A stretch of DNA of 64,000 bases. Origin: Streptomyces apocyni (GTDB taxonomy: Bacteria; Actinomycetota; Actinomycetes; Streptomycetales; Streptomycetaceae). The notes under the pieces are model-generated. The model saw only the letters and a list, made by a program, of their open reading frames with translations. It made no database searches and was not told the DNA's origin. Of the stretch, positions 32,800-42,341 are shown in pieces (position 1 is the first letter of the stretch; each line of letters opens with the position of its first letter). The stretch covers positions 124,001 through 188,000 of the forward strand of contig NZ_WHOM01000067.1 of assembly GCF_009739465.1 (NCBI RefSeq), written 5' to 3'. The translations under genes and the position numbers were made by a program.

Positions 32800-33083
32800 T
32801 GAGCGAGAAGAACGTGACTGAAGAGACTGCCGCCCGCGGATTCCGCAAGACCCGTGAGGGTCTGGTCGTCAGCGACAAGATGGACAAGACCGTCGTCGTC
32901 GCTGTCGAGGACCGTGTCAAGCACGCGCTGTACGGCAAGGTCATCCGCCGTACCAACAAGCTCAAGGCCCACGACGAGCAGAACGCTGCCGGTGTCGGCG
33001 ACCGTGTCCTCCTGATGGAGACCCGGCCGCTGTCCGCCACCAAGCGCTGGCGCATCGTCGAGATCCTCGAGAAGGCCAAGTAA
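32799..33083 (+). CDS. rpsQ: 30S ribosomal protein S17
   Basis: The protein has 94 residues. It carries VVSDKMDKTVVVAVEDRVKH, GKVIRRTNKLKAHDEQN and GDRVLLMETRPLSATKRW. It is a primary 16S rRNA binder. It overlaps rpmC by one base and is the last gene before a double-hairpin gap. Confidence 0.98.
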   Translation: MSEKNVTEETAARGFRKTREGLVVSDKMDKTVVVAVEDRVKHALYGKVIRRTNKLKAHDEQNAAGVGDRVLLMETRPLSATKRWRIVEILEKAK

Positions 33084-33084
33084 T

Positions 33085-33160
33085 TCCTGCGGGGCTCATC
33101 CCGCAGGACAGTTCCGCCAGGCTCGGCAGGGGCCGACCTCGTAAGAGTGAAGCCCCTGCC
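33085..33160 (+). terminator. Double hairpin between rpsQ and rplN
   Basis: TCCTGCGGG (33085-33093) pairs with CCCGCAGGA (33100-33108), and GGCAGGGGC (33125-33133) pairs with GCCCCTGCC (33152-33160). Neither has a U-tract. They divide the S10 and spc parts and could reduce read-through or be RNase III targets. Confidence 0.6.
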
Positions 33161-33189
33161 GGGAACCGGCAGACGATCAGGAGATAGAC

Positions 33190-33558
33190 GTGATCCAGCA
33201 GGAGTCGCGACTCAAGGTCGCCGACAACACTGGTGCGAAGGAAATCCTTTGCATCCGTGTTCTCGGTGGCTCGGGTCGCCGCTACGCGGGCATCGGTGAC
33301 GTCATCGTCGCCACTGTCAAGGACGCGATCCCCGGCGGCAACGTGAAGAAGGGTGACGTCATCAAGGCGGTCATCGTTCGCACCGTCAAGGAGCGCCGCC
33401 GTCCGGACGGCTCGTACATCCGCTTCGACGAGAACGCCGCTGTTGTTCTGAAGAACGACGGCGACCCTCGCGGCACCCGTATCTTCGGCCCGGTCGGCCG
33501 TGAGCTGCGCGAGAAGAAGTTCATGAAGATCATCTCGCTCGCGCCGGAGGTGCTGTAA
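33190..33558 (+). CDS. rplN: 50S ribosomal protein L14
   Basis: The protein has 122 residues from a GTG after CAGGAGATAG. MIQQESRLKVADNTGAKEIL and the C-terminal RELREKKFMKIISLAPEVL are diagnostic. It forms an intersubunit bridge with 16S rRNA and is the site where RsfS docks. First gene of the spc cluster. Confidence 0.98.
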   Translation: MIQQESRLKVADNTGAKEILCIRVLGGSGRRYAGIGDVIVATVKDAIPGGNVKKGDVIKAVIVRTVKERRRPDGSYIRFDENAAVVLKNDGDPRGTRIFGPVGRELREKKFMKIISLAPEVL

Positions 33559-33560
33559 GC

Positions 33561-33884
33561 ATGAAGATCAAGAAGGGCGACCTGGTACAGGTCATCACCG
33601 GTAAGGACAGGGGCAAGCAGGGCAAGGTCATCGCGGCCTTCCCCCGCGAGGACCGCGTCCTGGTCGAGGGTGTCAACCGGGTCAAGAAGCACACGAAGGC
33701 GAACCAGCCGGGCCGCGCTTCGCAGGCCGGCGGCATCGTCACCACCGAGGCGCCGGTGCACGTGAGCAACGTGCAGCTCGTCGTGGAGAAGGACGGCAAC
33801 AAGGTCGTCACTCGCGTCGGTTACCGCTTCGACGACGAGGGCAACAAGATCCGCGTTGCCAAGCGGACGGGTGAGGACATCTGA
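33561..33884 (+). CDS. rplX: 50S ribosomal protein L24
   Basis: The protein has 107 residues. The KOW motif GDLVQVITGKDRGKQGKVI is near the N-terminus, and VEGVNRVKKHTK follows. It initiates assembly of the large subunit. It overlaps rplE by one base. Confidence 0.98.
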   Translation: MKIKKGDLVQVITGKDRGKQGKVIAAFPREDRVLVEGVNRVKKHTKANQPGRASQAGGIVTTEAPVHVSNVQLVVEKDGNKVVTRVGYRFDDEGNKIRVAKRTGEDI

Positions 33885-34441
33885 TGACGACCACCACCAC
33901 TCCGCGTCTCAAGACGAAGTACCGCGAGGAGATCGCGGGCAAGCTGCGTGAGGAGTTCTCGTACGAGAACGTCATGCAGATCCCCGGCCTCGTGAAGATC
34001 GTGGTCAACATGGGTGTGGGCGACGCCGCCCGCGACTCCAAGCTGATCGATGGTGCCATCAAGGACCTCACCACGATCACCGGTCAGAAGCCGGCCGTCA
34101 CCAAGGCCCGTAAGTCCATCGCGCAGTTCAAGCTGCGTGAGGGCCAGCCGATCGGCTGCCACGTCACGCTCCGTGGCGACCGCATGTGGGAGTTCCTGGA
34201 CCGCACCCTGTCGCTCGCGCTGCCGCGCATCCGCGACTTCCGTGGTCTGTCCCCCAAGCAGTTCGACGGCCGTGGCAACTACACCTTCGGTCTCACCGAG
34301 CAGGTCATGTTCCACGAGATCGACCAGGACAAGATCGACCGCGTCCGGGGTATGGACATCACCGTGGTCACCACGGCGACCAACGACGACGAGGGCCGCG
34401 CCCTCCTTCGTCACCTCGGCTTCCCGTTCAAGGAGGCGTAA
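33884..34441 (+). CDS. rplE: 50S ribosomal protein L5
   Basis: The protein has 185 residues. IPGLVKIVVNMGVGDAARDS, GCHVTLRGDRMWEFLDRTL and RDFRGLSPKQFDGRGNYTFG match the family. It binds 5S rRNA and bridges to S13. A 5-nt gap precedes rpsN. Confidence 0.98.
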   Translation: MTTTTTPRLKTKYREEIAGKLREEFSYENVMQIPGLVKIVVNMGVGDAARDSKLIDGAIKDLTTITGQKPAVTKARKSIAQFKLREGQPIGCHVTLRGDRMWEFLDRTLSLALPRIRDFRGLSPKQFDGRGNYTFGLTEQVMFHEIDQDKIDRVRGMDITVVTTATNDDEGRALLRHLGFPFKEA

Positions 34442-34446
34442 GCGAG

Positions 34447-34632
34447 ATGGCGAAGAAGGCTCTTATTGCCAAGGCTGCTCGTAAGCCCAAGTTCGGTGTG
34501 CGTGCCTACACCCGCTGCCAGCGCTGTGGCCGTCCGCACTCCGTGTACCGCAAGTTCGGCCTGTGCCGCGTGTGCCTTCGTGAGATGGCTCACCGTGGCG
34601 AGCTGCCGGGCGTGACCAAGAGCTCCTGGTAA
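34447..34632 (+). CDS. rpsN: 30S ribosomal protein S14, zinc-binding type Z
   Basis: The protein has 61 residues and starts MAKKALIAKAARKPKFGVRA. C24, C27, C40 and C43 form a zinc ribbon. Zinc-free paralogues in Streptomyces are induced by Zur on zinc starvation and are encoded elsewhere; this is the housekeeping form in the spc operon. Confidence 0.97.
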   Translation: MAKKALIAKAARKPKFGVRAYTRCQRCGRPHSVYRKFGLCRVCLREMAHRGELPGVTKSSW

Positions 34633-34841
34633 TCCCTTAGTTGGGATGACCCAGAGGCTCTCGGTAAGTATCGGGTCGGCGGGAGCCCTCCTTCACATGC
34701 CGTAGGCTTGTGGGGTTGGGCACTCGCTGCCCTACCGACTTACTACGCCGTAGGTCCCCGCGCCGCACCCGTCCCGCCCCTGTGTGGGGAGAGGGATGGC
34801 GCATACAGGAAACCCCGGTGAGAGAGGCCGAAGGCCAATTC
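34633..34841 (+). other. Long intergenic gap inside the spc cluster
   Basis: The 209 nt between rpsN and rpsH hold GCCGTAGG twice, CTTAGTTGGG and a CCCCTGTGTGGGG hairpin near 34780. No ORF with an RBS and no confident promoter is seen. Such a gap is unusual among otherwise closely packed genes, and a secondary promoter or translational control site is possible. Confidence 0.5.
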
Positions 34842-35240
34842 ATGACCATGACTGATCCGATCGCGGACATGCTGACGCGTCTGCGTAACGCGAACTCGGC
34901 GTACCACGACACCGTGGCGATGCCGCACAGCAAGATCAAGTCTCACATCGCGGAGATTCTCCAGCAGGAGGGCTTCATCACGGGCTGGAAGGTCGAGGAC
35001 GCCGAGGTCGGCAAGAACCTCGTCCTCGAGCTGAAGTTCGGCCCGAACCGTGAGCGCTCCATCGCGGGCATCAAGCGGATCTCCAAGCCCGGTCTCCGGG
35101 TTTACGCGAAGTCCACCAACCTGCCCAAGGTCCTTGGCGGCCTCGGCGTGGCGATCATCTCCACGTCGCACGGTCTTCTGACCGGTCAGCAGGCAGGCAA
35201 GAAGGGCGTAGGTGGGGAAGTCCTCGCCTACGTCTGGTAG
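34842..35240 (+). CDS. rpsH: 30S ribosomal protein S8
   Basis: The protein has 132 residues from ATG 34842 (MTMTDPIADMLTRLRNANSA). The C-terminal STSHGLLTGQQAGKKGVGGE is the S8 core. In E. coli S8 represses the spc operon via an rRNA mimic near rplE; none is evident here. A second ATG two codons on is an alternative start. Confidence 0.97.
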   Translation: MTMTDPIADMLTRLRNANSAYHDTVAMPHSKIKSHIAEILQQEGFITGWKVEDAEVGKNLVLELKFGPNRERSIAGIKRISKPGLRVYAKSTNLPKVLGGLGVAIISTSHGLLTGQQAGKKGVGGEVLAYVW

Positions 35241-35261
35241 TCGGGAACGGAGGAAAAGCTA

Positions 35262-35801
35262 ATGTCGCGTATTGGCAAGCTCCCCATCACGGTTCCCGCC
35301 GGCGTGGACGTCACCATCGACGGCCGTACGGTGCAGGTGAAGGGCCCCAAGGGAACCCTCTCGCACACCGTCGCCGCACCGATCGAGGTTGCTAAGGGCG
35401 AGGATGGCGTGCTCAACGTCACCCGCCCCAACGACGAGCGTCAGAACAAGGCCCTGCACGGCCTGTCCCGCACGCTGGTGGCGAACATGATCACCGGCGT
35501 GACCACGGGTTACGTGAAGAAGCTCGAGATCAGCGGTGTCGGTTACCGCGTCCTGGCGAAGGGCTCCAACCTGGAGTTCTCGCTCGGCTACAGCCACCCG
35601 ATCCTGATCGAGGCCCCCGAGGGCATCACCTTCAAGGTGGAGTCCGCGACCAAGCTTTCGGTCGAGGGCATCGACAAGCAGAAGGTCGGCGAGGTTGCGG
35701 CCAACATCCGCAAGCTGCGCAAGCCCGACCCGTACAAGGCCAAGGGTGTCAAGTACGAGGGCGAAGTCATCCGCCGCAAGGTCGGAAAGGCGGGTAAGTA
35801 A
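35262..35801 (+). CDS. rplF: 50S ribosomal protein L6
   Basis: The protein has 179 residues. It begins MSRIGKLPITVPAGVDVTID. KLEISGVGYRVLAKGSNLEF and the final RKPDPYKAKGVKYEGEVIRR with a basic tail are characteristic. It lies at the factor-binding site near the sarcin-ricin loop. Confidence 0.98.
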   Translation: MSRIGKLPITVPAGVDVTIDGRTVQVKGPKGTLSHTVAAPIEVAKGEDGVLNVTRPNDERQNKALHGLSRTLVANMITGVTTGYVKKLEISGVGYRVLAKGSNLEFSLGYSHPILIEAPEGITFKVESATKLSVEGIDKQKVGEVAANIRKLRKPDPYKAKGVKYEGEVIRRKVGKAGK

Positions 35802-35804
35802 GCC

Positions 35805-36188
35805 ATGGCATACGGTACGAAGATCGCTAAGGGCGACGCTTACAAGCGTGCGGCCATCAAGCGTCGTCACATCCGGATCCGTAAGAAGGTCACGGGTTCG
35901 GCTGAGCGTCCGCGCCTGGTCGTGACGCGCTCCAACCGCAACATCGTCGCCCAGGTGATCGACGACGTGAAGGGTCACACCCTCGCGTCGGCGTCCACCC
36001 TGGACACGTCGATCCGCGGTGGCGAGGGCGACAAGTCCGCGCAGGCCAAGCAGGTCGGGGCCCTGGTCGCCGAGCGCGCCAAGGCCGCGGGCATCGAGGC
36101 CGTCGTGTTCGACCGTGGTGGTAACCAGTACGCCGGGCGCATCGCCGCCCTGGCGGACGCCGCCCGCGAAGCCGGACTCAAGTTCTGA
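35805..36188 (+). CDS. rplR: 50S ribosomal protein L18
   Basis: The protein has 127 residues. IRKKVTGSAERPRLVVTRSN is the 5S-rRNA-binding part, and VFDRGGNQYAGRIAALADAA closes the domain. It forms the 5S RNP with L5. Confidence 0.98.
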   Translation: MAYGTKIAKGDAYKRAAIKRRHIRIRKKVTGSAERPRLVVTRSNRNIVAQVIDDVKGHTLASASTLDTSIRGGEGDKSAQAKQVGALVAERAKAAGIEAVVFDRGGNQYAGRIAALADAAREAGLKF

Positions 36189-36223
36189 GCTTCCGTAGCT
36201 AGCGGAAAGAGAGAGGTAATCCA

Positions 36224-36829
36224 ATGGCTGGACCCCAGCGCCGCGGAAGCGGTGCCGGTGGCGGCGAGCGGCGGGACCGGAAGGGTCGCGACGGTGGCGC
36301 ATCTGCCGCCGAGAAGACCGCGTACGTTGAGCGCGTTGTCGCGATCAACCGCGTCGCCAAGGTTGTGAAGGGTGGTCGTCGCTTCAGCTTCACCGCGCTC
36401 GTCGTGGTAGGCGATGGTGACGGCACCGTGGGTGTCGGTTACGGCAAGGCCAAGGAAGTTCCGGCCGCCATCGCCAAGGGCGTCGAGGAGGCCAAGAAGA
36501 ACTTCTTCAAGGTCCCCCGCATCCAGGGCACCATCCCGCACCCGATCCAGGGTGAGAAGGCGGCTGGCGTCGTCATGCTCAAGCCGGCTTCCCCCGGTAC
36601 CGGCGTTATCGCCGGTGGCCCGGTGCGTGCCGTGCTCGAGTGCGCCGGCGTGCACGACATCCTGTCGAAGTCGCTCGGCTCGTCCAACGCGATCAACATC
36701 GTGCACGCGACCGTGACGGCCCTCAAGGGCCTGCAGCGTCCCGAGGAGATCGCGGCCCGCCGTGGTCTGCCGCTCGAGGACGTCGCCCCCGCGGCTCTGC
36801 TCCGTGCGCGTGCTGGGGCGGGTGCGTAA
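36224..36829 (+). CDS. rpsE: 30S ribosomal protein S5
   Basis: The protein has 201 residues. An Arg/Gly-rich N-terminal extension (QRRGSGAGGGERRDRKGRDG) precedes YVERVVAINRVAKVVKGGRR and GGPVRAVLECAGVHDILSKS. The spectinomycin loop is near VKGGRRFSF and appears wild type. The TAA stop overlaps the rpmD start (TAATG). Confidence 0.98.
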   Translation: MAGPQRRGSGAGGGERRDRKGRDGGASAAEKTAYVERVVAINRVAKVVKGGRRFSFTALVVVGDGDGTVGVGYGKAKEVPAAIAKGVEEAKKNFFKVPRIQGTIPHPIQGEKAAGVVMLKPASPGTGVIAGGPVRAVLECAGVHDILSKSLGSSNAINIVHATVTALKGLQRPEEIAARRGLPLEDVAPAALLRARAGAGA

Positions 36830-37011
36830 TGACCCGCCTTAAGATCACGCAGACGAAGTCGTACATCGGCAGCAAGCAGAACCACCGTGACACGCTGCGC
36901 ACGCTCGGCCTCAAGCGGCTGAACGACAGCGTCGTCCGGGAGGCTCGCCCCGAGGTCGTCGGCATGGTCCACACCGTGCGTCACCTCGTCAAGGTCGAGG
37001 AGGTCGACTGA
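36829..37011 (+). CDS. rpmD: 50S ribosomal protein L30
   Basis: The protein has 60 residues: MTRLKITQTKSYIGSKQNHR, then RTLGLKRLNDSV and VRHLVKVEEVD. Translation is coupled to rpsE through a 3-nt overlap; rplO follows after one base. Confidence 0.97.
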   Translation: MTRLKITQTKSYIGSKQNHRDTLRTLGLKRLNDSVVREARPEVVGMVHTVRHLVKVEEVD

Positions 37012-37012
37012 C

Positions 37013-37468
37013 ATGGCGGAGCAGAACCCGCTGAAGGTCCACAACCTCCGTCCTGCCCCGGGTGCCAAGACCGCCAAGACCCGTGTCGGTCGTGGTGAGG
37101 CGTCCAAGGGTAAGACCGCTGGTCGTGGTACCAAGGGCACCAAGGCCCGTTACCAGGTTCCGGAGCGCTTCGAGGGTGGCCAGATGCCCCTCCACATGCG
37201 TCTCCCGAAGCTCAAGGGCTTCAAGAACCCGTTCAAGACCGAGTACCAGGTCGTGAACCTTGACAAGCTGGCCGCGCTCTACCCGCAGGGTGGCGAGGTC
37301 ACGGTGGCCGATCTGGTCGCCAAGGGCGCCGTTCGCAAGAACAGCCTGGTCAAGGTCCTCGGTCAGGGCGAGGTTTCCGTGGCGCTGCAGGTGACGGTTG
37401 ACGCCGTCTCCGGCTCCGCCAAGGAGAAGATCGCCGCCGCTGGTGGCACCGTCACCGAGCTCGTCTGA
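37013..37468 (+). CDS. rplO: 50S ribosomal protein L15
   Basis: The protein has 151 residues. HNLRPAPGAKTAKTRVGRGE and the Gly/Lys-rich GKTAGRGTKGTKAR followed by FEGGQMPLHMRLPKLKGF are family signatures. It is a late-assembly protein of the large subunit. It is the last ribosomal gene before a hairpin and secY. Confidence 0.98.
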   Translation: MAEQNPLKVHNLRPAPGAKTAKTRVGRGEASKGKTAGRGTKGTKARYQVPERFEGGQMPLHMRLPKLKGFKNPFKTEYQVVNLDKLAALYPQGGEVTVADLVAKGAVRKNSLVKVLGQGEVSVALQVTVDAVSGSAKEKIAAAGGTVTELV

Positions 37469-37491
37469 GCCCGATGATCTGAACGATCCCA

Positions 37492-37525
37492 CCGGGGATG
37501 CCCATCACAAATGGGGCATCCCCGG
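37492..37525 (+). terminator. Hairpin between rplO and secY
   Basis: CCGGGGATGCCC (37492-37503) pairs with GGGCATCCCCGG (37514-37525), 12 bp with loop ATCACAAATG, without a U-run. The 247-nt gap implies that secY-adk-map has an additional promoter, and a GGGAC-TTCG-GTCCC hairpin lies near 37590. Confidence 0.7.
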
Positions 37526-37715
37526 TTGGTCGTTCCGGGGGACGACGCGCGCCGGTAAGGTGGCGTGCGTTGTTGCTGTAATTCGATCTGGGACTTCGGT
37601 CCCGGGCCGCGTGGTCCGTCCGTTCGGCAGACTCCGCGGCTCTTGTCTGTCCATAAACGTCGATCCTCAAGACCGTCACCTCTGACGCAGTAGCGCGGGG
37701 GTCGCAGGAGGCACC

Positions 37716-39025
<1,310 letters not shown>

Positions 39026-39026
<1 letters not shown>

Positions 39027-39685
39027 TGCGTATCGTCCTCGTTGGACCGCCAGGAGCTGGCAAGGGCACGCAAGCCGCGTACCTCGCCAAGAACCTCGCG
39101 ATCCCGCACATCTCCACGGGCGACCTCTTCCGCGCCAACATCAGCCAGGGCACTGAGCTGGGCAGGCGTGCTAAGACGATCATGGACGCCGGTCAACTGG
39201 TGCCGGACGAGGTCACCATTGACATGGCCAAGGACCGCATGGAGCAGCCGGACGCCGCTGGTGGCTTCCTGCTCGACGGCTTCCCGCGCAATGTGCCGCA
39301 GGCCGAGGCGCTGGACGAGTTCCTCAAGTCCGAGGGCCAGCAGCTGGACGCGGTGCTCGACCTCGAGGTTCCCGAGGACGAGGTCGTCAAGCGCATCGCC
39401 GGGCGGCGGATCTGCCGCAAGGACAGCGCGCACGTCTTCCACGTCACGTACAGCCCGCCGAAGACCGCGGATGTCTGTGACGCCTGTGGCGGCGAGCTCT
39501 ACCAGCGCGGTGACGACAGCGAGGAGACGGTGCGCACCCGGCTCGACGTCTACCACGAGCAGACGGAGCCGATCATCGACCACTACCGGGCCCAGGGTCT
39601 GGTGGTCACCATCTCCGCGCTCGGTGAGGTCGCCGATGTGACCGAGCGGGCGATGGCCGCGCTGAAGCAGTCCGACGAGAGCTGA
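39026..39685 (+). CDS. adk: Adenylate kinase
   Basis: The protein has 219 residues. VGPPGAGKGTQAAYLAK is the P-loop, and ISTGDLFRANI and DGFPRNVPQAEALD are the AMP-binding and core motifs. It has the long LID: GRRICRKDSAHVFHVTY, then CDACGGELYQRGDD. The second CxxC of the Gram-positive zinc LID is present, but the first has only one Cys (CRKD), so zinc binding would need His or Asp. It converts ATP + AMP to 2 ADP. Confidence 0.97.
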
Positions 39686-39704
39686 GCCAGCGCCAGTACG
39701 TCCC

Positions 39705-39742
39705 CTACGGCCGCGGTGACCGAACAGTCACCGCGGCCGTAG
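39705..39742 (+). terminator. Perfect 16-bp hairpin between adk and map
   Basis: CTACGGCCGCGGTGAC (39705-39720) pairs with GTCACCGCGGCCGTAG (39727-39742) around loop CGAACA, followed by TGTTAGC. It is probably a terminator or strong attenuator, so map may have its own promoter. Confidence 0.8.
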
Positions 39743-39812
39743 TGTTAGCAAGTGGCGGTTGCGGTGGTGACCGCGTAAAGACCATGACCGTGAATCTGGA
39801 AGGCAAGCCCCG

Positions 39813-40649
39813 ATGGTGGAGATCAAGACTCCCGAGCAGATCGCCAAGATGCGTGCGGCGGGACTGGTCGTCGCCGCCATCCACCAGGCCACGCGTGCGG
39901 CGGCGGTGCCCGGCGCCACCACCAAGGACCTGGACGACGTGGCGCGCAAGGTGCTGGCCGAGCACGGCGCCAAGTCGAACTTCCTCGGGTACGGCGGCTT
40001 CCCCGCCACCATCTGCACGTCGGTGAACCAGGTCGTGGTGCACGGCATCCCCAGCGAGGAGACCGTCCTCAAGGACGGCGACATCATCTCCATCGACGCG
40101 GGCGCGATCATCGAGGGCTGGCACGGTGACGCGGCGTACACCGCCTTCGTCGGGTCCGGGCACGCCCCCGAGCTGGTGGAGCTCTCCCGGGTGACCGAGG
40201 AGTCCATGTGGGCCGGGATCGCGGCCATGAAGCTGGGCAACCGGCTGGTGGACATCTCCAAGGCCATCGAGACGTACATCCGCCGCCAGCCCCGTCCGGC
40301 CAGCGGCAAGTACGGCATCATCCAGGACTACGGCGGCCACGGCATCGGCAGCCAGATGCACATGGAGCCGCACGTCCTGAACTACGTCGAGCGCCGCCGT
40401 GGCCGTGGGCCCAAGCTGGTGCCCGGTACGTGCCTGGCCATCGAGCCGATGGTGAGCCTGGGCACCGCCCGCACCGAGGTGCTTGAGGACGACTGGACCG
40501 TGGAAACCACGGACGGCACCTGGTCCTCGCACTGGGAGCACTCCATCGCGCTGACGGAGCAGGGCCCGCTGGTCCTGACGGCGCCGGACTGCGGCAGGGC
40601 GAAGCTGGCGGAGTACGGAATCACGGCCGCGCCGGACCCGCTGGGCTGA
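39813..40649 (+). CDS. map: Methionine aminopeptidase, type I
   Basis: The protein has 278 residues from an ATG. The five metal ligands are visible: Asp in DIISIDAGAI, Asp in WHGDAAYTAF, His in GHGIGSQMHMEPHV, Glu in LAIEPMVSLG and Glu in WSSHWEHSIAL. It removes the N-terminal methionine from nascent proteins, which is needed after synthesis of the encoded ribosomal proteins. Short 11-bp tandem repeats follow the stop. Confidence 0.97.
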   Translation: MVEIKTPEQIAKMRAAGLVVAAIHQATRAAAVPGATTKDLDDVARKVLAEHGAKSNFLGYGGFPATICTSVNQVVVHGIPSEETVLKDGDIISIDAGAIIEGWHGDAAYTAFVGSGHAPELVELSRVTEESMWAGIAAMKLGNRLVDISKAIETYIRRQPRPASGKYGIIQDYGGHGIGSQMHMEPHVLNYVERRRGRGPKLVPGTCLAIEPMVSLGTARTEVLEDDWTVETTDGTWSSHWEHSIALTEQGPLVLTAPDCGRAKLAEYGITAAPDPLG

Positions 40650-40656
40650 GCTGGGC

Positions 40657-40700
40657 CTGGCCCCTGCCTGGCGCCTGCCTGGCCTGTGCCTGGCCTGCGT
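40657..40700 (+). repeat. Four 11-bp tandem repeats after map
   Basis: CTGGCCCCTGC, CTGGCGCCTGC, CTGGCCTGTGC and CTGGCCTGCGT follow one another without gaps. They are non-coding, just after the map stop. Confidence 0.85.
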
Positions 40701-40739
40701 CTTGCTTAACGATCTTGTCAGCGGGGCATCCTTCCTCGA

Positions 40740-40769
40740 TTCGTCTTTCCGAGGTCCCTGACGTAGACT
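40740..40769 (+). promoter_or_regulatory. Possible infA promoter
   Basis: TTCGTC (40740-40745), an 18-nt spacer and TAGACT (40764-40769), 80 nt upstream of infA. The -10 is good and the -35 is imperfect. Confidence 0.4.
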
Positions 40770-40848
40770 GACTCGTCGGCTCTCGTGCATCCGTGTGTCT
40801 GCATGTGCGCACGAGGTCGATCAAGGTAGTCGATTCGAAGGGCGAAGC

Positions 40849-41070
40849 GTGGCCAAGAAGCAAGGTGCCATCGAGATCGAGGGCACTGTCGTCGAGTCTC
40901 TGCCGAACGCCATGTTCAAGGTTGAGCTCCAGAACGGCCACCAGGTCCTGGCACACATCAGCGGCAAGATGCGTATGCACTACATCCGCATCCTCCCTGA
41001 CGACCGGGTCGTGGTGGAGCTGTCTCCGTACGACCTCACCCGTGGCCGGATCGTCTACCGCTACAAGTAG
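40849..41070 (+). CDS. infA: Translation initiation factor IF-1
   Basis: The protein has 73 residues from the GTG at 40849 (AKKQGAIEIEGTVVESLPNA), preceded by GAAGGG; an upstream GTG frame extension is in the leader. The OB-fold sequence GHQVLAHISGKMRMHYIRIL is standard. It binds the ribosomal A site during initiation. Confidence 0.97.
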   Translation: MAKKQGAIEIEGTVVESLPNAMFKVELQNGHQVLAHISGKMRMHYIRILPDDRVVVELSPYDLTRGRIVYRYK

Positions 41071-41129
41071 ATCTTGCCTGTGCCCCGCGTCCGCGGGGTG
41101 GTGGCACTGACCCGGAGAACCTCACCCAC

Positions 41130-41243
41130 ATGAAGGTCAAGCCGAGCGTCAAGAAGATCTGCGACAAGTGCAGGGTGATCCGCCGTCACGGCCGGGTCAT
41201 GGTTATCTGCGACAACCCGCGCCACAAGCAGCGCCAGGGCTGA
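41130..41243 (+). CDS. rpmJ: 50S ribosomal protein L36, zinc-binding form
   Basis: The protein has 37 residues: MKVKPSVKKICDKCRVIRRH, then GRVMVICDNPRHKQRQG. C11, C14, C27 and H32 bind zinc. It is the smallest gene of the cluster, placed between infA and rpsM as in most bacteria, with CCGGAGAACC upstream as RBS. Confidence 0.97.
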   Translation: MKVKPSVKKICDKCRVIRRHGRVMVICDNPRHKQRQG

Positions 41244-41331
41244 CGCACCTACTGCACCCGCAGAACTTCGCGCGACGCAAGCGAAATGTACATACGCAGG
41301 ACCCGTCCCTCTCTGTAACGGAGGGCGACAC

Positions 41332-41351
41332 CCCCGGCTCGGAGGCCGGGG
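41332..41351 (+). other. Hairpin in the rpsM leader
   Basis: CCCCGGC (41332-41338) pairs with GCCGGGG (41345-41351), preceded by a CCCTC...GAGGG stem around 41308-41325. It lies in the 197-nt gap between rpmJ and rpsM. This could be an alpha-operon leader structure; no known fold was matched. Confidence 0.45.
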
Positions 41352-41440
41352 ACCCAGTCCGTACCACCGCTTCGAAGGAAGTGGTCGGCGGTTGGGAGCG
41401 GTGCTGCGGAAGACCTCCGAGAATCAACTGGAGCCATTGA

Positions 41441-41821
41441 ATGGCACGCGTTTCCGGTGTCGACATCCCGCGTGACAAGCGCGTCGAGGTCGCCCTCACC
41501 TACGTGTTCGGCATCGGCCGGACTCAGTCCCAGCGGACTCTCGCCGAGACCGGCGTGAACCCCAACACCCGCGTTCGTGACCTGTCCGAAGAGGACCTGG
41601 TCAAGATCCGTGAGTACGTGGACGCCAACCTCCGTACCGAGGGTGACCTCCGCCGCGAGATCCAGGCCGACATCCGCCGCAAGGTCGAGATCGGCTGCTA
41701 CCAGGGTCTGCGTCACCGCCGTGGCCTGCCCGTTCACGGTCAGCGCACCAGCACCAACGCCCGCACCCGCAAGGGCCCGCGTCGCGCCATCGCCGGTAAG
41801 AAGAAGCCGGGCAAGAAGTAG
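41441..41821 (+). CDS. rpsM: 30S ribosomal protein S13
   Basis: The protein has 126 residues. MARVSGVDIPRDKRVEVALT, YVFGIGRTQSQRTL and the C-terminal GLRHRRGLPVHGQRTSTNAR with a Lys-rich tail are typical. It contacts P-site tRNA and bridges to L5. Confidence 0.98.
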   Translation: MARVSGVDIPRDKRVEVALTYVFGIGRTQSQRTLAETGVNPNTRVRDLSEEDLVKIREYVDANLRTEGDLRREIQADIRRKVEIGCYQGLRHRRGLPVHGQRTSTNARTRKGPRRAIAGKKKPGKK

Positions 41822-41886
41822 TCCTCAGCGGACCCCCGCCAGCGGTCTTCGCTGTAGGACCGACCACCTCCCTGTAGGAGATTTAG

Positions 41887-42291
41887 ATGCCCCCCAAGGG
41901 TCGTCAGGGCGCTGCCAAGAAGGTGCGCCGCAAGGAAAAGAAGAACGTCGCTCACGGCCACGCGCACATCAAGAGCACGTTCAACAACACGATCGTGTCC
42001 ATCACGGACCCGACCGGCAACGTGATCTCGTGGGCCTCCGCGGGCCACGTGGGCTTCAAGGGCTCGCGTAAGTCGACTCCGTTCGCCGCGCAGATGGCCG
42101 CCGAGTCGGCTGCCCGTCGCGCGCAGGAGCACGGCATGCGCAAGGTCGACGTCTTCGTCAAGGGTCCCGGTTCCGGCCGTGAGACCGCGATCCGCTCCCT
42201 CCAGGCCACCGGCCTCGAGGTCGGCTCGATCCAGGATGTCACCCCCACGCCGCACAACGGCTGCCGTCCCCCCAAGCGCCGTCGCGTCTGA
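41887..42291 (+). CDS. rpsK: 30S ribosomal protein S11
   Basis: The protein has 134 residues. NVAHGHAHIKSTFNNTIVSI, WASAGHVGFKGSRKSTPFAA and the final TPTPHNGCRPPKRRRV are diagnostic. It is located in the 30S platform near the mRNA exit and anti-SD helix. The RBS is GTAGGAG. Confidence 0.98.
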   Translation: MPPKGRQGAAKKVRRKEKKNVAHGHAHIKSTFNNTIVSITDPTGNVISWASAGHVGFKGSRKSTPFAAQMAAESAARRAQEHGMRKVDVFVKGPGSGRETAIRSLQATGLEVGSIQDVTPTPHNGCRPPKRRRV

Positions 42292-42341
42292 CGTACATCG
42301 TCTGACGCACGTCGTCTGATGCATGTCACCTGACACGCGTC
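42286..42341 (+). repeat. Four 14-nt tandem repeats spanning the rpsK stop
   Basis: GTCTGACGTACATC, GTCTGACGCACGTC, GTCTGATGCATGTC and ACCTGACACGCGTC run in tandem from the last codons of rpsK into the gap before rpoA, and a degenerate fifth unit follows. Confidence 0.85.
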
